A stretch of DNA of 16,319 nt from UMGS1781 sp045650705 (GTDB taxonomy: Bacteria > Bacillota > Clostridia > TANB77 > CAG-508), in the NCBI GenBank assembly GCA_045650705.1, contig JAZRRK010000046.1, forward strand, positions 1 through 16,319, written 5' to 3'. Each line of letters opens with the position of its first letter. Positions within the stretch are counted from its first letter, which is position 1. This document shows positions 1 to 7,588 of the stretch, in pieces. Position numbers and translations under genes: made by a program. The notes under the pieces are model-generated. The model saw only the letters and a list, made by a program, of their open reading frames with translations. It was not told the DNA's origin and did no database searches.

Positions 1-1
1 T

Positions 2-202
2 ATTGTAATAAAAGATAAAGAGACAGTAACAATTTATAGAATAATTAAGCAATATAAAATGTATGTCAGTAAGAAAATAGGGTATTCTATTTGGCAGAAG
101 TCATTCTATGAGCATATTATAAGAAATGAAAAAGAATATTATAAAATTAAAGAATACATAAAAAATAATATAGTAAATTGGAAAAAAGATAAATATTATT
201 AA
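2..202 (+). CDS. C-terminal fragment of REP-associated Y1 transposase (partial)
   Basis: An open frame enters from the left edge and ends at TAA 200-202, giving 66 residues. It contains the stretch YSIWQKSFYEHIIRNEKEY followed by a KIKEYIKNN helix and a Trp near the end. This matches the C-terminal signature of the IS200-like Y1 transposase family, in the REP-associated (RAYT) branch: W-Q-x-S/R-F/Y-Y-E/D-H-x-I-R, then YI-x-x-N. These are single-strand HUH-type nucleases that act on REP hairpins. The HUH histidines would lie upstream of the window, so integrity cannot be judged. Two mirror-image REP-like hairpins begin 23 nt after the stop, the arrangement expected for a RAYT with its cognate repeats. 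The family assignment rests on this short motif only. Confidence 0.75.
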   Translation: MVIKDKETVTIYRIIKQYKMYVSKKIGYSIWQKSFYEHIIRNEKEYYKIKEYIKNNIVNWKKDKYY

Positions 203-224
203 AAAACTTTTACAAAAGAAAGAT

Positions 225-322
225 GTAGGGGCGACTAGTAGTCGCCCGTTCTACGAAGAATTTTCTTAAATTATAATTTCTTACAACAATTAAATTGACG
301 GGCGACTGCTAGTCGCCCCTAC
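225..322. repeat. Inverted pair of REP-like palindromes
   Basis: Two 25-nt units lie head to head at 225-249 and 298-322. The second is the reverse complement of the first with one mismatch (AGTAG versus AGCAG at the centre). Each unit is itself a hairpin: GGGCGACT pairs with AGTCGCCC around a tiny loop. The GC-rich units stand out in an AT-rich intergenic region. A 48-nt AT-rich spacer separates them. The structure resembles a bacterial interspersed mosaic element built from two REP units. Related cores occur at 4902-4930 and, degenerate, at 14339-14366. Confidence 0.85.
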
Positions 323-376
323 AAAATTATTAATTTATAATTAAATTAAGTAATTAATTTTTTATTTAGAATCTTC

Positions 377-388
377 GACCAATTGGTC
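377..388. promoter_or_regulatory. Perfect 12-bp palindrome upstream of plsX
   Basis: GACCAATTGGTC is a perfect palindrome about 28 nt upstream of the plsX -35 box. It could be a regulator binding site for the fatty-acid operon. It does not look like the TTAGTACC-type FapR operator. It also resembles the core of the REP family in this window (CGACC-AT-TGG at 4910-4919), so a decayed repeat is an equally good reading. Confidence 0.3.
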
Positions 389-415
389 ATTTTTATACTT
401 TTTTAAGCGTAATAC

Positions 416-457
416 TTGATTTTTTCCAAATAGTAGCATAAAATAGTAGCATAAAAT
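416..457 (+). promoter_or_regulatory. plsX promoter with duplicated -10 region
   Basis: TTGATT (416-421) and TAAAAT (439-444) are separated by exactly 17 nt, a good sigma-A promoter. The 13-nt segment AAATAGTAGCATA at 428-440 is repeated directly and perfectly at 441-453. This recreates a second TAAAAT at 452-457. The plsX ribosome binding site (AAAGGGGAA, about 462-470) follows. Confidence 0.6.
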
Positions 458-475
458 TCAAAAAGGGGAATTAAT

Positions 476-1498
476 ATGAAAGTTATATTAGATGCAATGG
501 GTGGAGATAATGCGCCAGAAGCAACAATTAAAGGAGCAGTAAAAGCAATTAATGAAATAAGTTCAGAAATTATATTGGTAGGAAATGAAGAAATAATCAA
601 TAAAAAAGTAAAAGAATTATATGGGAAAGATAGTATAAAAGAAATATCTGAAAGATTAATAATACATAACGCAACAGAAGAAATTACAATGGAAGATATT
701 CCAACACAAGCTATAAAACATAAAAAAGATTCATCAATGGTAGTAGGCTTTAGACTATTAAAAGAAGGCGAAGGAGATGTTTTTGTATCAGCAGGAAATT
801 CAGGAGCTTTACTTACAGGAGCTACTCTGTTAGTAGGAAGAATAAAAGGAGTAGATAGACCTGCAATGGCGCCAATGCTTCCATCATACAAAAAAGGTGT
901 AATGCTAATGGATGCAGGAGCTAATACAAATTGCAAACCAATAAATTTATTGCAATTTGCACAGATGGCAAATATATATTTACAGAAAATTTATAATATA
1001 GAAAAACCAGCAATAGGTTTATTAAATATTGGAACAGAAGAAACAAAAGGAAATGATTTAGTAAAAGAAAGTTATAATTTATTAAAAGAAGAATCTGAAA
1101 AGCAAGGAATTAACTTCGTAGGAAATATAGAGGGAAGAGATGCATTTACAGGAAAAATTGATGCGGTAATAACAGATGGATTTACAGGTAATGTGTTCTT
1201 AAAGACTACAGAAGGATTAGGAAAGTTAGTTAAAAGAACTCTAACTGAAAGTTTAAAAAAGAATATATTTAGTATTTTATGTGCTTTGCCTGCAATGCCA
1301 GCAATAAAGAGATTTAGCAAAACAATGGATTATAAAGAATATGGTGGAGCTTTATTCTTAGGAGTAAAACAACCAGTTGTAAAAGCACATGGAAGTAGTG
1401 ATGAAAAATTATTTTATTATACCATAAAACAAGCTGAAAACTTTGCAAAAAGTGGTACTGTTGATATTATAAAAAAAGAATTTGAAAAAAATATGTAA
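476..1498 (+). CDS. plsX: Phosphate acyltransferase PlsX
   Basis: PlsX converts acyl-ACP and inorganic phosphate to acyl phosphate, the acyl donor for PlsY in phosphatidic acid synthesis. It acts at the inner face of the membrane. The 340-residue product has the usual family length and begins with the diagnostic MKVILDAMGGDNAP. Other conserved stretches are SAGNSGALL (about 106-114), a central GLLNIGTEETKG (about 181-192) and a C-terminal VDRPAMAP/GFTGNVFLKTTEG set typical of PlsX. The ATG at 476 is preceded by AAAGGGGAA, and the protein starts exactly at the family motif, so the start is firm. acpP follows after 81 nt, and PlsX uses acyl-ACP as substrate, so the pairing is functional. Nothing unusual is seen in the coding sequence. 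Confidence 0.97.
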   Translation: MKVILDAMGGDNAPEATIKGAVKAINEISSEIILVGNEEIINKKVKELYGKDSIKEISERLIIHNATEEITMEDIPTQAIKHKKDSSMVVGFRLLKEGEGDVFVSAGNSGALLTGATLLVGRIKGVDRPAMAPMLPSYKKGVMLMDAGANTNCKPINLLQFAQMANIYLQKIYNIEKPAIGLLNIGTEETKGNDLVKESYNLLKEESEKQGINFVGNIEGRDAFTGKIDAVITDGFTGNVFLKTTEGLGKLVKRTLTESLKKNIFSILCALPAMPAIKRFSKTMDYKEYGGALFLGVKQPVVKAHGSSDEKLFYYTIKQAENFAKSGTVDIIKKEFEKNM

Positions 1499-1505
1499 AA
1501 AACTA

Positions 1506-1534
1506 TTGACATTTTCAAAATCATATAATATCTT
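1506..1534 (+). promoter_or_regulatory. Possible acpP promoter
   Basis: A consensus TTGACA lies at 1506-1511 just after the plsX stop. A perfect TATAAT at 1524-1529 is only 12 nt away, too close for a standard pair. The box at 17-nt spacing is the weaker TATCTT (1529-1534). A separate acpP promoter would allow the high ACP level cells need, but the spacing is ambiguous. Confidence 0.4.
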
Positions 1535-1579
1535 AATATAGGTAATATTTACAGATATATAAAAAGGAGGTGTGAACTC

Positions 1580-1819
1580 ATGAGTTCAGAAGATATATTT
1601 GATAAAGTAAAAGAAATTATAATAGAGCAATTAGGTGTTGCTGATACAGCAATAAATTCAGAAGCATCTTTTATAGATGATTTAGGAGCAGATTCTTTAG
1701 ATATAGTAGAATTAATAATGGCTTTAGAAGAAGAATTTGATTTAGAAATTCCAGATAGTGATGCAGAAAAAGTTGTAACTGTGGGGGATGTTGTAGAATA
1801 TATAAAAGATAATGTATAA
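1580..1819 (+). CDS. acpP: Acyl carrier protein
   Basis: This 79-residue acidic protein is the carrier that holds growing acyl chains as phosphopantetheine thioesters during type II fatty acid synthesis. The attachment serine is Ser39 in the invariant DSL motif (GADSLDIVELIM). The four-helix pattern and length are those of bacterial ACP. A very strong ribosome binding site (AAGGAGGTG, about 1564-1572) precedes the ATG, in keeping with an abundant protein. It lies directly after plsX, whose substrate it carries, and the transcript ends at the terminator just downstream. Confidence 0.98.
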   Translation: MSSEDIFDKVKEIIIEQLGVADTAINSEASFIDDLGADSLDIVELIMALEEEFDLEIPDSDAEKVVTVGDVVEYIKDNV

Positions 1820-1840
1820 TATTCTTCTTAAAAAAATAAT

Positions 1841-1873
1841 AAAAAATCCGCCCAATTTGTGGGCGGTATTTTT
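1841..1873 (+). terminator. Terminator after acpP
   Basis: CCGCCCA (1848-1854) pairs with TGGGCGG (1860-1866) around a 5-nt loop and is followed by TATTTTT. A run of A precedes the stem, so it could work on both strands. It separates plsX-acpP from the hydrolase gene. Confidence 0.9.
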
Positions 1874-1904
1874 AGTTAAAATATAATAACAAAGGGAATA
1901 AAAA

Positions 1905-3359
1905 ATGAAAAAAATAGAGAATAAAGAGAATCTAGAAAACAAAGAAAATCTAGAAAAAAAAGAAAATTTGGATAATAATGAAACAAACATTAAAAAAAGA
2001 ATAATAAAAATATCTATAATAGTAGCATTAGTATGTTTAATAATATTTGTGGTTAGTACGGATGCATTTAAAGGAGTTGTACTGAAAAAAGGTTTGACTA
2101 TAAAAAGTTTAACAAATATTTCATATAATGAGGGAAATGTTTATGCTAGTTTAGAAACTTATAATTTAATTTTTGACAAAGAATTATGGTGCATAGCAAC
2201 AGACAGCGAAGTATCTCCTGAATTTAATGATGAATGGCAACAAATAGTTAATAGCAAATGTAATATTAAAATTGATAGTGATGATAAATACATATATATA
2301 AGGGACAATAAACAGGTAGGAGATAAAATAGCAATATCTGATTATATATCAACTATTGCAAAAATTGAAATAAAGAATAAAGTAAATAATGATATAAAAA
2401 TCATAAAAGATGAAGTAAAACAATTAGACATAACATTAAGAACAGTAGGTAATCCAGACAAAACACTTACATATAAAAGTGATAATGAAGATATTGCAAC
2501 AATTAATAATGGAGAATTAGTTGGAATAGATGATGGTAATACTAAAATAACTATTTCAGACAATTATGGAAATGTAGAGGTTATTAATGTCGAAGTAACT
2601 TCGCTTATTTCATTACCACAGATTAATAATAAAAAACCATTTATAAGTAATAAGCAATATACTCCAGAAGAAGCAAAAATATTAGATGAATACCTATTTT
2701 ATCAAATAGATGAAGCAGGGTATAAGACTCGTGCAGGAGTTGTTGCTGCTGCAAGATTTTTATCATTAGAGCTTGAATATAGAATACCATATTTCGTAGA
2801 AAATGGTAGATTAACACACTTTAATCATCAACGTCCTTATTGTGATGGAGAAGGTAGATATTTCCATAGGGGACTATATTTATCAGAAGATAAATTTGAA
2901 ATTCTTGAAAAATCAGTTGCAGGTCCAGCGATGTGGGGAGCATACATTAGGGAATGGAGCGAAGACAATGGAGTTATAAGAAATGGATTAGACTGTAGTG
3001 GATTTGTATGTTGGTGCTTAATTAATGGTGGATTTGACCAGTTAGGCGATATAGGTGGAGGTTTAAGTGAAGGATTACCAACATTATCAGACTACGGTGT
3101 AAGCCAAAGAATAACTATGGAGTTATTAGAATCAGGAAAAGTAAAAGCAGGAGATCCAATAGGATATGATGGACATATAGGTATAATAATAGGTGTAGAT
3201 GATGAACATATATACGTAGCAGATACCTTATATCATTCAAAAGGGCTTGTGGTAACTGAATATACATATAGAGAATTAGTAAATAGTGATTTTACTCATA
3301 TTTATGATTATACAGAGGTGTATGGAGGAGCAGAAGGAAATTATACTAATATGTGGTAA
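1905..3359 (+). CDS. Membrane-anchored Big2-like plus NlpC/P60-like hydrolase
   Basis: This 484-residue protein is probably a cell-wall cysteine peptidase or amidase displayed outside the membrane. Residues 4-24 form three lysine/glutamate-rich hexads (ENKENL, ENKENL, EKKENL), presumably cytoplasmic. Residues about 33-50 are one hydrophobic segment, giving a type II anchor. Residues about 165-233 resemble a group 2 bacterial Ig-like domain (LTYKSDNEDIATINNGELVG followed by a T-K-I-T strand). The C-terminal part (about 355-450) has the NlpC/P60 layout: LDCSGFV with Cys364 as likely nucleophile, GHIGIIIG with His424, and Asp440 in VADT as a possible third residue. The domain between about 250 and 350 is not recognised. 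Start ATG 1905 has AAAGGGA upstream. The hydrolase call is moderate because only short motifs support it; the substrate is unknown. Confidence 0.75.
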   Translation: MKKIENKENLENKENLEKKENLDNNETNIKKRIIKISIIVALVCLIIFVVSTDAFKGVVLKKGLTIKSLTNISYNEGNVYASLETYNLIFDKELWCIATDSEVSPEFNDEWQQIVNSKCNIKIDSDDKYIYIRDNKQVGDKIAISDYISTIAKIEIKNKVNNDIKIIKDEVKQLDITLRTVGNPDKTLTYKSDNEDIATINNGELVGIDDGNTKITISDNYGNVEVINVEVTSLISLPQINNKKPFISNKQYTPEEAKILDEYLFYQIDEAGYKTRAGVVAAARFLSLELEYRIPYFVENGRLTHFNHQRPYCDGEGRYFHRGLYLSEDKFEILEKSVAGPAMWGAYIREWSEDNGVIRNGLDCSGFVCWCLINGGFDQLGDIGGGLSEGLPTLSDYGVSQRITMELLESGKVKAGDPIGYDGHIGIIIGVDDEHIYVADTLYHSKGLVVTEYTYRELVNSDFTHIYDYTEVYGGAEGNYTNMW

Positions 3360-3376
3360 ATTTACATCATAAAAGA

Positions 3377-3405
3377 TTGCAAAAAAATCATTCCTATGAT
3401 ATAAT
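3377..3405 (+). promoter_or_regulatory. Promoter of the COG2509-type flavoprotein gene
   Basis: TTGCAA (3377-3382) and TATAAT (3400-3405) are spaced by exactly 17 nt, and the -10 is extended by TGA directly before it. The gene starts 27 nt after the -10, with AAGGGAGTGA as ribosome binding site. Confidence 0.8.
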
Positions 3406-3431
3406 TTTAAGGTCAAGGGAGTGATTTTTTT

Positions 3432-4862
3432 ATGTCAGAAAGATATGATGTAATAGTAGTAGGAATGGGGCCAAGTTCAATTTTTTGTGCCTATGAATTA
3501 ATACAATTAAAAAAATATAAAAAAGTTTTATTAATAGATCAAGGAAAAAGAGTAGAAGAAAGAAATTGCCCTATTGAGAAAACAAAAAAATGTATACATT
3601 GTAAACCGATGTGTAATATAACAAATGGTTTCTCAGGTGCAGGAGCTTTTTCAGACGGAAAATTATCTTTGTATAATGAAGAAGACGAAGAAATTCATGT
3701 TGGAGGAAATGTACATAAAATTATAGGAGTTCCTGAAACAAAAAAATTAATAGATTATGCAGATAAAATATATTTAGACTTTGGAGCAGATAATCATTTA
3801 GAAGGTACAGAATATAAAGAAGAAATTGCAAGAATAAATGAAAGAGCAAAAAAAGAAGGAATTAGATTAATTAATATCCCAATAAGACATTTAGGAACAG
3901 AAAAAAGCCATGAAGTATATGGAAAACTAGAAAAATATATAGAAGAAAATGGTGTAGAAATGATGTTCCAAACATCAGTAACAGACTTAATCATATCTAA
4001 TGGAAAAATTGAAGGTGTTAAAATTAAAGAAGCAAAATATATAGATGATGAAGAGATGCCTTCAAAAGAAATATATGCAGATAAAGTTGTACTAGCAGTT
4101 GGTAGAAAAGGTGCTAATTGGTTAGTAGATATGGCCAATAAACACAATATAAATACAGAAACAGGAATAGTAGATATAGGTGTTAGATATGAATTACCAG
4201 ATGAAGTAATGAAAGAAGTAAATAAATATATGTATGAGGCTAAATTTATAGGTAGAGTAGGACCATTTAGAGACAAGGTAAGAACATTCTGTCAAAATCC
4301 AAGCGGATTCGTATCAGCAGAAGTTTATGATAATAACCTAACACTTGTAAATGGACATTCATATAAAGAAAGAAAGAGTACAAATACAAATTTAGCAATA
4401 TTAGTTTCACATCATTTTACCAGCCCATTTAAGAGACCAATAGAATATGGAAGAAATGTTGCTCAAAATTTAAATGACTTAGGTGCAGGAAACATAGTAG
4501 TACAAAGATTAGGAGATATATCTAGAGGTAAAAGAACATGGGATTATGAGCTAGAAAAAAATTCAGTTCAAGCCACATTAAAATCAGCTGTTGCAGGAGA
4601 TATAACTTTTGCATTAGGATATAGAACAATGGTAAGTATATTAGAATTCATAAGAGCAGTAGATAAAATAGTAGAAGGGTTTGGAGCACCAGACAATTTA
4701 TTATATGCTCCAGAAATAAAATTCTATAGTAACAAAGTAATAGTTGATAAAAATTTTGAAACAAATATAAAGGGATTGTATTCTATAGGAGATGGTGGAG
4801 GAATGACAAGAGGATTAATGATGGCATCATGCTCAGGAATACAAATGGCAAGAAATTTATAA
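3432..4862 (+). CDS. FAD-dependent dehydrogenase, COG2509 type
   Basis: The 476-residue product is a predicted flavoprotein oxidoreductase of the widespread uncharacterised COG2509 family. The N-terminal strand and loop YDVIVVGMGPSS (about 5-16) form the dinucleotide-binding fold, with LLIDQG (about 33-38) placing the acidic residue that binds the ribose. A cysteine cluster (Cys46, Cys54, Cys57, Cys61 in CIHCKPMC) is followed by NGFSGAGAFSDGKL, a stretch typical of the family. The C-terminus has LYSIGDGGGMTRGLMMASC, the second FAD contact. The protein is soluble, with no signal peptide. The substrate is not known; a redox or cofactor role is the most that can be said. It has its own promoter and is followed by a REP-like hairpin rather than a T-run terminator. 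The fold is near certain; the family name is likely. Confidence 0.88.
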   Translation: MSERYDVIVVGMGPSSIFCAYELIQLKKYKKVLLIDQGKRVEERNCPIEKTKKCIHCKPMCNITNGFSGAGAFSDGKLSLYNEEDEEIHVGGNVHKIIGVPETKKLIDYADKIYLDFGADNHLEGTEYKEEIARINERAKKEGIRLINIPIRHLGTEKSHEVYGKLEKYIEENGVEMMFQTSVTDLIISNGKIEGVKIKEAKYIDDEEMPSKEIYADKVVLAVGRKGANWLVDMANKHNINTETGIVDIGVRYELPDEVMKEVNKYMYEAKFIGRVGPFRDKVRTFCQNPSGFVSAEVYDNNLTLVNGHSYKERKSTNTNLAILVSHHFTSPFKRPIEYGRNVAQNLNDLGAGNIVVQRLGDISRGKRTWDYELEKNSVQATLKSAVAGDITFALGYRTMVSILEFIRAVDKIVEGFGAPDNLLYAPEIKFYSNKVIVDKNFETNIKGLYSIGDGGGMTRGLMMASCSGIQMARNL

Positions 4863-4901
4863 AATATGAAACCATTATATCAATAAAAAAGTATTTTAAG
4901 T

Positions 4902-4930
4902 ATCTGGGGCGACCATTGGCCGTCCCAGAT
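4902..4930. repeat. REP-like hairpin
   Basis: ATCTGGGGCGACC pairs with GGCCGTCCCAGAT around ATT, with one G-T wobble and one A-C mismatch. The core GGGGCGACC...GTCCC is the same family as the pair at 225-322. There is no T-run, so it is a repeat rather than a classical terminator, though it could slow transcription or protect the upstream mRNA end. The rest of this 216-bp intergenic region is AT-rich and holds only the promoter of the next operon. Confidence 0.75.
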
Positions 4931-4991
4931 TAACGAATAGGAAATATTTAACAATCATTACTCTTACAAATATTAGTACAAATTTAAAAAA

Positions 4992-5020
4992 TTTACATTT
5001 TAATAAATTTATGGTATAAT
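4992..5020 (+). promoter_or_regulatory. Promoter of the rpiB-like to rimO gene run
   Basis: TTTACA (4992-4997) and TATAAT (5015-5020) have a 17-nt spacer, with TGG just before the -10 (extended -10). It is the last recognisable promoter before the closely packed genes ending at 10809, so it probably drives them all. Confidence 0.75.
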
Positions 5021-5105
5021 TAAACAAATTATGTTCTAAAGAAAAATAAAAATGCAATTATTAAACAATACTTAGTAAATGTATTTTGTTAAGGAGGAGA
5101 TTTGT

Positions 5106-5552
5106 ATGATTGCTATAGCCTGTAATTGTAGCGGATATAAATTAAAACAAGAGGTTTTAAAATATTTAGATGAAAAACAAATTGAGTATAAGGATTTTGG
5201 AACATTTAATGAAGAGGCTTTAGATGCTCCAGAAGAATTAAAAGAAGCTTGTAGATGTATTCAAAATAAAAAATGTGATTCAGGAATATTTATTTCTGGA
5301 AGTGGCTTTGGTATGGCAATGATTGCAAACAAATTTAAAGGTATAAGAAGTGTAGATTGTTTTAATGAAGATGGAGCAAAAAGAGCAAAAGCACATTACA
5401 ATGCAAATGTGCTTGCATTACCTGCGGAATTTATAAACATTGATACCGCCATAAATATAATAAGAGGTTGGATTGGAACAGAAGTATTAGGTGGAAGATA
5501 TAAAGAAAGAATAAATGTCATTGAAGAAATAGAAAAAGAAAATATGAAATAA
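5106..5552 (+). CDS. RpiB/LacA/LacB-family sugar-phosphate isomerase homologue with altered active site
   Basis: The 148-residue protein has the length and order of motifs of the RpiB/LacAB family, which interconvert aldose and ketose phosphates such as ribose 5-phosphate and ribulose 5-phosphate. Recognisable parts are the N-terminal strand with a glycine turn, DFGT (30-33), GIFISGSGFGM (60-70), ANK...GIR (74-81), and H-Y-N-A-N-V-L-A-L (97-105), then IRGWIGTEVLGGRY. Key family positions differ: the usual DHAG is NCSG (7-10) and the catalytic Cys of the CGTG motif is Ser64. Activity may therefore be changed or lost. The start at 5106 is preferred over the in-frame ATG at 5079 because AAGGAGGAG (5091-5099) sits just before it and the protein then begins at the family's first strand. 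The glycosyltransferase follows after 11 nt. Confidence 0.85.
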   Translation: MIAIACNCSGYKLKQEVLKYLDEKQIEYKDFGTFNEEALDAPEELKEACRCIQNKKCDSGIFISGSGFGMAMIANKFKGIRSVDCFNEDGAKRAKAHYNANVLALPAEFINIDTAINIIRGWIGTEVLGGRYKERINVIEEIEKENMK

Positions 5553-5563
5553 TGGGGTAAGAA

Positions 5564-6787
5564 ATGAGAATTTTGTTAATAAATCACTTCCCACTGCAAG
5601 GTTCAGGAAGTGGAGTATATACTGCGAATATAGCAAAGAGTTTAGAGAAAAAAGGTCATAAAACTTGTATAATAACACCAGAAAACACTAGTAACTTTTC
5701 AAACATTAAAAATATAAAATTGCATCCAGTATTTTTTAAATATAAAGAAGAGATAGAGAATCAACAAGACTTTAATTTTGCTTGTTTTGATCCACATCCT
5801 AGAAGTAGTTTACTATTTAGTGATATGACAGAAGAACAAATTAAAAAATATGAAGATGCATTCAGAGAAGCAATAAGAATAGAAATAGAAGAATTTAAAC
5901 CAGATATAATTCATGCTCAACATATTTGGATTATCTCAAGTATTGCAACAGAATTTAATATTCCGTTAGTAATAACATCTCATGGATCAGATATAATGGG
6001 ATATGAGTGGTGGGAAGAGTTTCATCATTATGCACATAATGCAGCAAATAAATGTAATAGAATAATAGCAATATCAAATCATAGCAAAGATGAAATAACA
6101 AATATCTTTAAAGAAGATAGTGACAAAGTAACAACGATGCTTAACGGATATGATGAAAGAGTCTTCTATAGAAAAAGATATAATAGAAGAAAAGTGTTAA
6201 ATAAATTAGGAATAAATAAAAATTACAAATATGTAGTATGCTTTTCTGGTAGATTAGCTAAAAATAAAGGTATTGATTTACTATTAAAAGCTGCAAAGAT
6301 ATACGAGGATGATAATGTTATTACACTAATTGCTGGAGATGGAGAAGAATATAAATATCTAAAGAAATTAAAAGAAGAATTACAATTAAAACATGTAGTG
6401 TTCTTAGGTCATAAAGATGCAAGCACTTTAAGAGAAATTTATAATGTTTCAGATGTATGTGTGGTTCCTTCTAGGCAAGAGGCATTTGGATTAGTAGCAT
6501 TAGAAGCGATAGCTTGTGGAACACCTGTTGTTGCATCTAATCAAGGAGGTATTCCTGATTTTGTAACACAAGAAGTAGGGATCCTAATAGAAAAAGAAAA
6601 CGTAGAGCAATTATCAGAAGCCATAATAAAAACTTTAAATAAAGAGAAAAAATACAATTATAGAAAAATAGCTAACTATGCAAAGAATAATTATAAACAA
6701 GATACATTAATAGGTAAGCTAATAGATGTTTATAAAAGTGCGCTAAATGAAAAGAGGAGAAATGGAAAAGTTTGTACTGAGGAATAA
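5564..6787 (+). CDS. Glycosyltransferase family 4
   Basis: The 407-residue protein is a GT-B fold retaining glycosyltransferase that moves a sugar from a nucleotide-sugar to a lipid, sugar or small-molecule acceptor at the cytoplasmic side. The N-terminal domain opens with RILLINHFPLQGSGSGVYT, the glycine-rich acceptor-side loop, and contains ITSHGSD (137-143). The donor domain shows FSGRLAKNKG (227-236), AGDGEEY (257-263) and the EX7E motif Glu306 to Glu314 in RQEAFGLVALEAIACGTPVV, diagnostic for GT4. No membrane segment is seen. GGGG upstream is a modest ribosome binding site. It sits between an RpiB-like protein and an aldo/keto reductase, suggesting a shared carbohydrate task; donor and acceptor cannot be read from sequence. 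Confidence 0.92.
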   Translation: MRILLINHFPLQGSGSGVYTANIAKSLEKKGHKTCIITPENTSNFSNIKNIKLHPVFFKYKEEIENQQDFNFACFDPHPRSSLLFSDMTEEQIKKYEDAFREAIRIEIEEFKPDIIHAQHIWIISSIATEFNIPLVITSHGSDIMGYEWWEEFHHYAHNAANKCNRIIAISNHSKDEITNIFKEDSDKVTTMLNGYDERVFYRKRYNRRKVLNKLGINKNYKYVVCFSGRLAKNKGIDLLLKAAKIYEDDNVITLIAGDGEEYKYLKKLKEELQLKHVVFLGHKDASTLREIYNVSDVCVVPSRQEAFGLVALEAIACGTPVVASNQGGIPDFVTQEVGILIEKENVEQLSEAIIKTLNKEKKYNYRKIANYAKNNYKQDTLIGKLIDVYKSALNEKRRNGKVCTEE

Positions 6788-7577
6788 AATAGAAATTCCC
6801 AAAATAGGTTTTGGAACTTCATTAATTGTAGGGGAAGAATGCATAAAGAATATAAAAGATGCATTGGATGTTGGATATAGACATATAGATACAGCATCTG
6901 CCTACAAAAATGAGAAAGAAATAGGACAAGCGATTAAAGAAAATGGTATTCCACGTGAAGATATATTTATAACAAGTAAAGTATGGAAAGATTCAATGGG
7001 TTATGATAATACAATAAAATCTTTCAATAAAACAATTAAAGACTTAGATTTAGAATATATAGACTTGTTTTTAATACATTGGCCATGTAATAAAGACAAA
7101 CATATAAATATAGAAACATGGAAAGCATTAGAAGAATTATATGAGCGAGGAAAAGTAAAAGCAATAGGAGTATCTAATTTCTTAAAACATCATTTACAAA
7201 TAATTTTAGACAATTGCAAAATAAAACCAATGGTTGACCAAATAGAATATCATCCAGGATTAACAAGGCCAGAGACAGTTGAATTTTGTAAAGAAAACAA
7301 TATAATAGTAGAAGCTTGGGCACCATTAGGAAAAGGTAAAATGTTAAATAACGAAGAACTAGTAAGGATAGCTAAAAAGTATAACAAATCAGTTGCACAA
7401 TTATGTATAAAATGGTGTGTGCAAAACAAAGTATTACCACTACCAAAATCATCAAATATAGAGAGAATGAAGCAAAACATAGATGTTTTTGACTTTGTAA
7501 TTTCTAATGAAGATATGAATTTCATAAATAATATGAAATTTTTTGCAGGCTCAGACATGAATCCAAATGAATCGTAA
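6762..7577 (+). CDS. Aldo/keto reductase, 2,5-diketogluconate reductase-like
   Basis: This 271-residue NAD(P)H-dependent reductase has the AKR barrel signature. The catalytic tetrad is visible: Asp and Tyr in HIDTASAYKNE, Lys in TSKVW and His in LIHWP. The coenzyme contact PLPKSSNIERMKQNI is near the end, and the short tail GSDMNPNES matches small bacterial AKRs acting on sugars or ketoacids. The start at 6762 fits the family N-terminus (MEKFVLRN), with AGGAG only 2 nt upstream; an in-frame ATG at 6747 would add five residues and has no binding site. Either way the gene overlaps the end of the glycosyltransferase gene, so the two are translationally coupled. pth begins 11 nt after its stop. 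Substrate unknown. Confidence 0.92.
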   Translation: MEKFVLRNKIEIPKIGFGTSLIVGEECIKNIKDALDVGYRHIDTASAYKNEKEIGQAIKENGIPREDIFITSKVWKDSMGYDNTIKSFNKTIKDLDLEYIDLFLIHWPCNKDKHINIETWKALEELYERGKVKAIGVSNFLKHHLQIILDNCKIKPMVDQIEYHPGLTRPETVEFCKENNIIVEAWAPLGKGKMLNNEELVRIAKKYNKSVAQLCIKWCVQNKVLPLPKSSNIERMKQNIDVFDFVISNEDMNFINNMKFFAGSDMNPNES

Positions 7578-7588
7578 AAGGAGAAATT

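Noticed and set aside
225..322. CRISPR array
   Set aside because: Only two units, in inverted rather than direct orientation, and each is a self-hairpin of REP type.
361..475. FapR operator upstream of plsX
   Set aside because: No TTAGTACC-type palindrome; the only palindrome present, GACCAATTGGTC, resembles the local repeat family instead.
403..936. Minus-strand open frame of 177 codons opposite plsX
   Set aside because: It lies opposite the well-conserved plsX, has no ribosome binding site and its sequence is typical of the mirror of an AT-rich gene.
5079..5105. Earlier ATG for the RpiB-like gene
   Set aside because: The strong AAGGAGGAG would be inside the coding region; the ATG at 5106 is correctly spaced from it.
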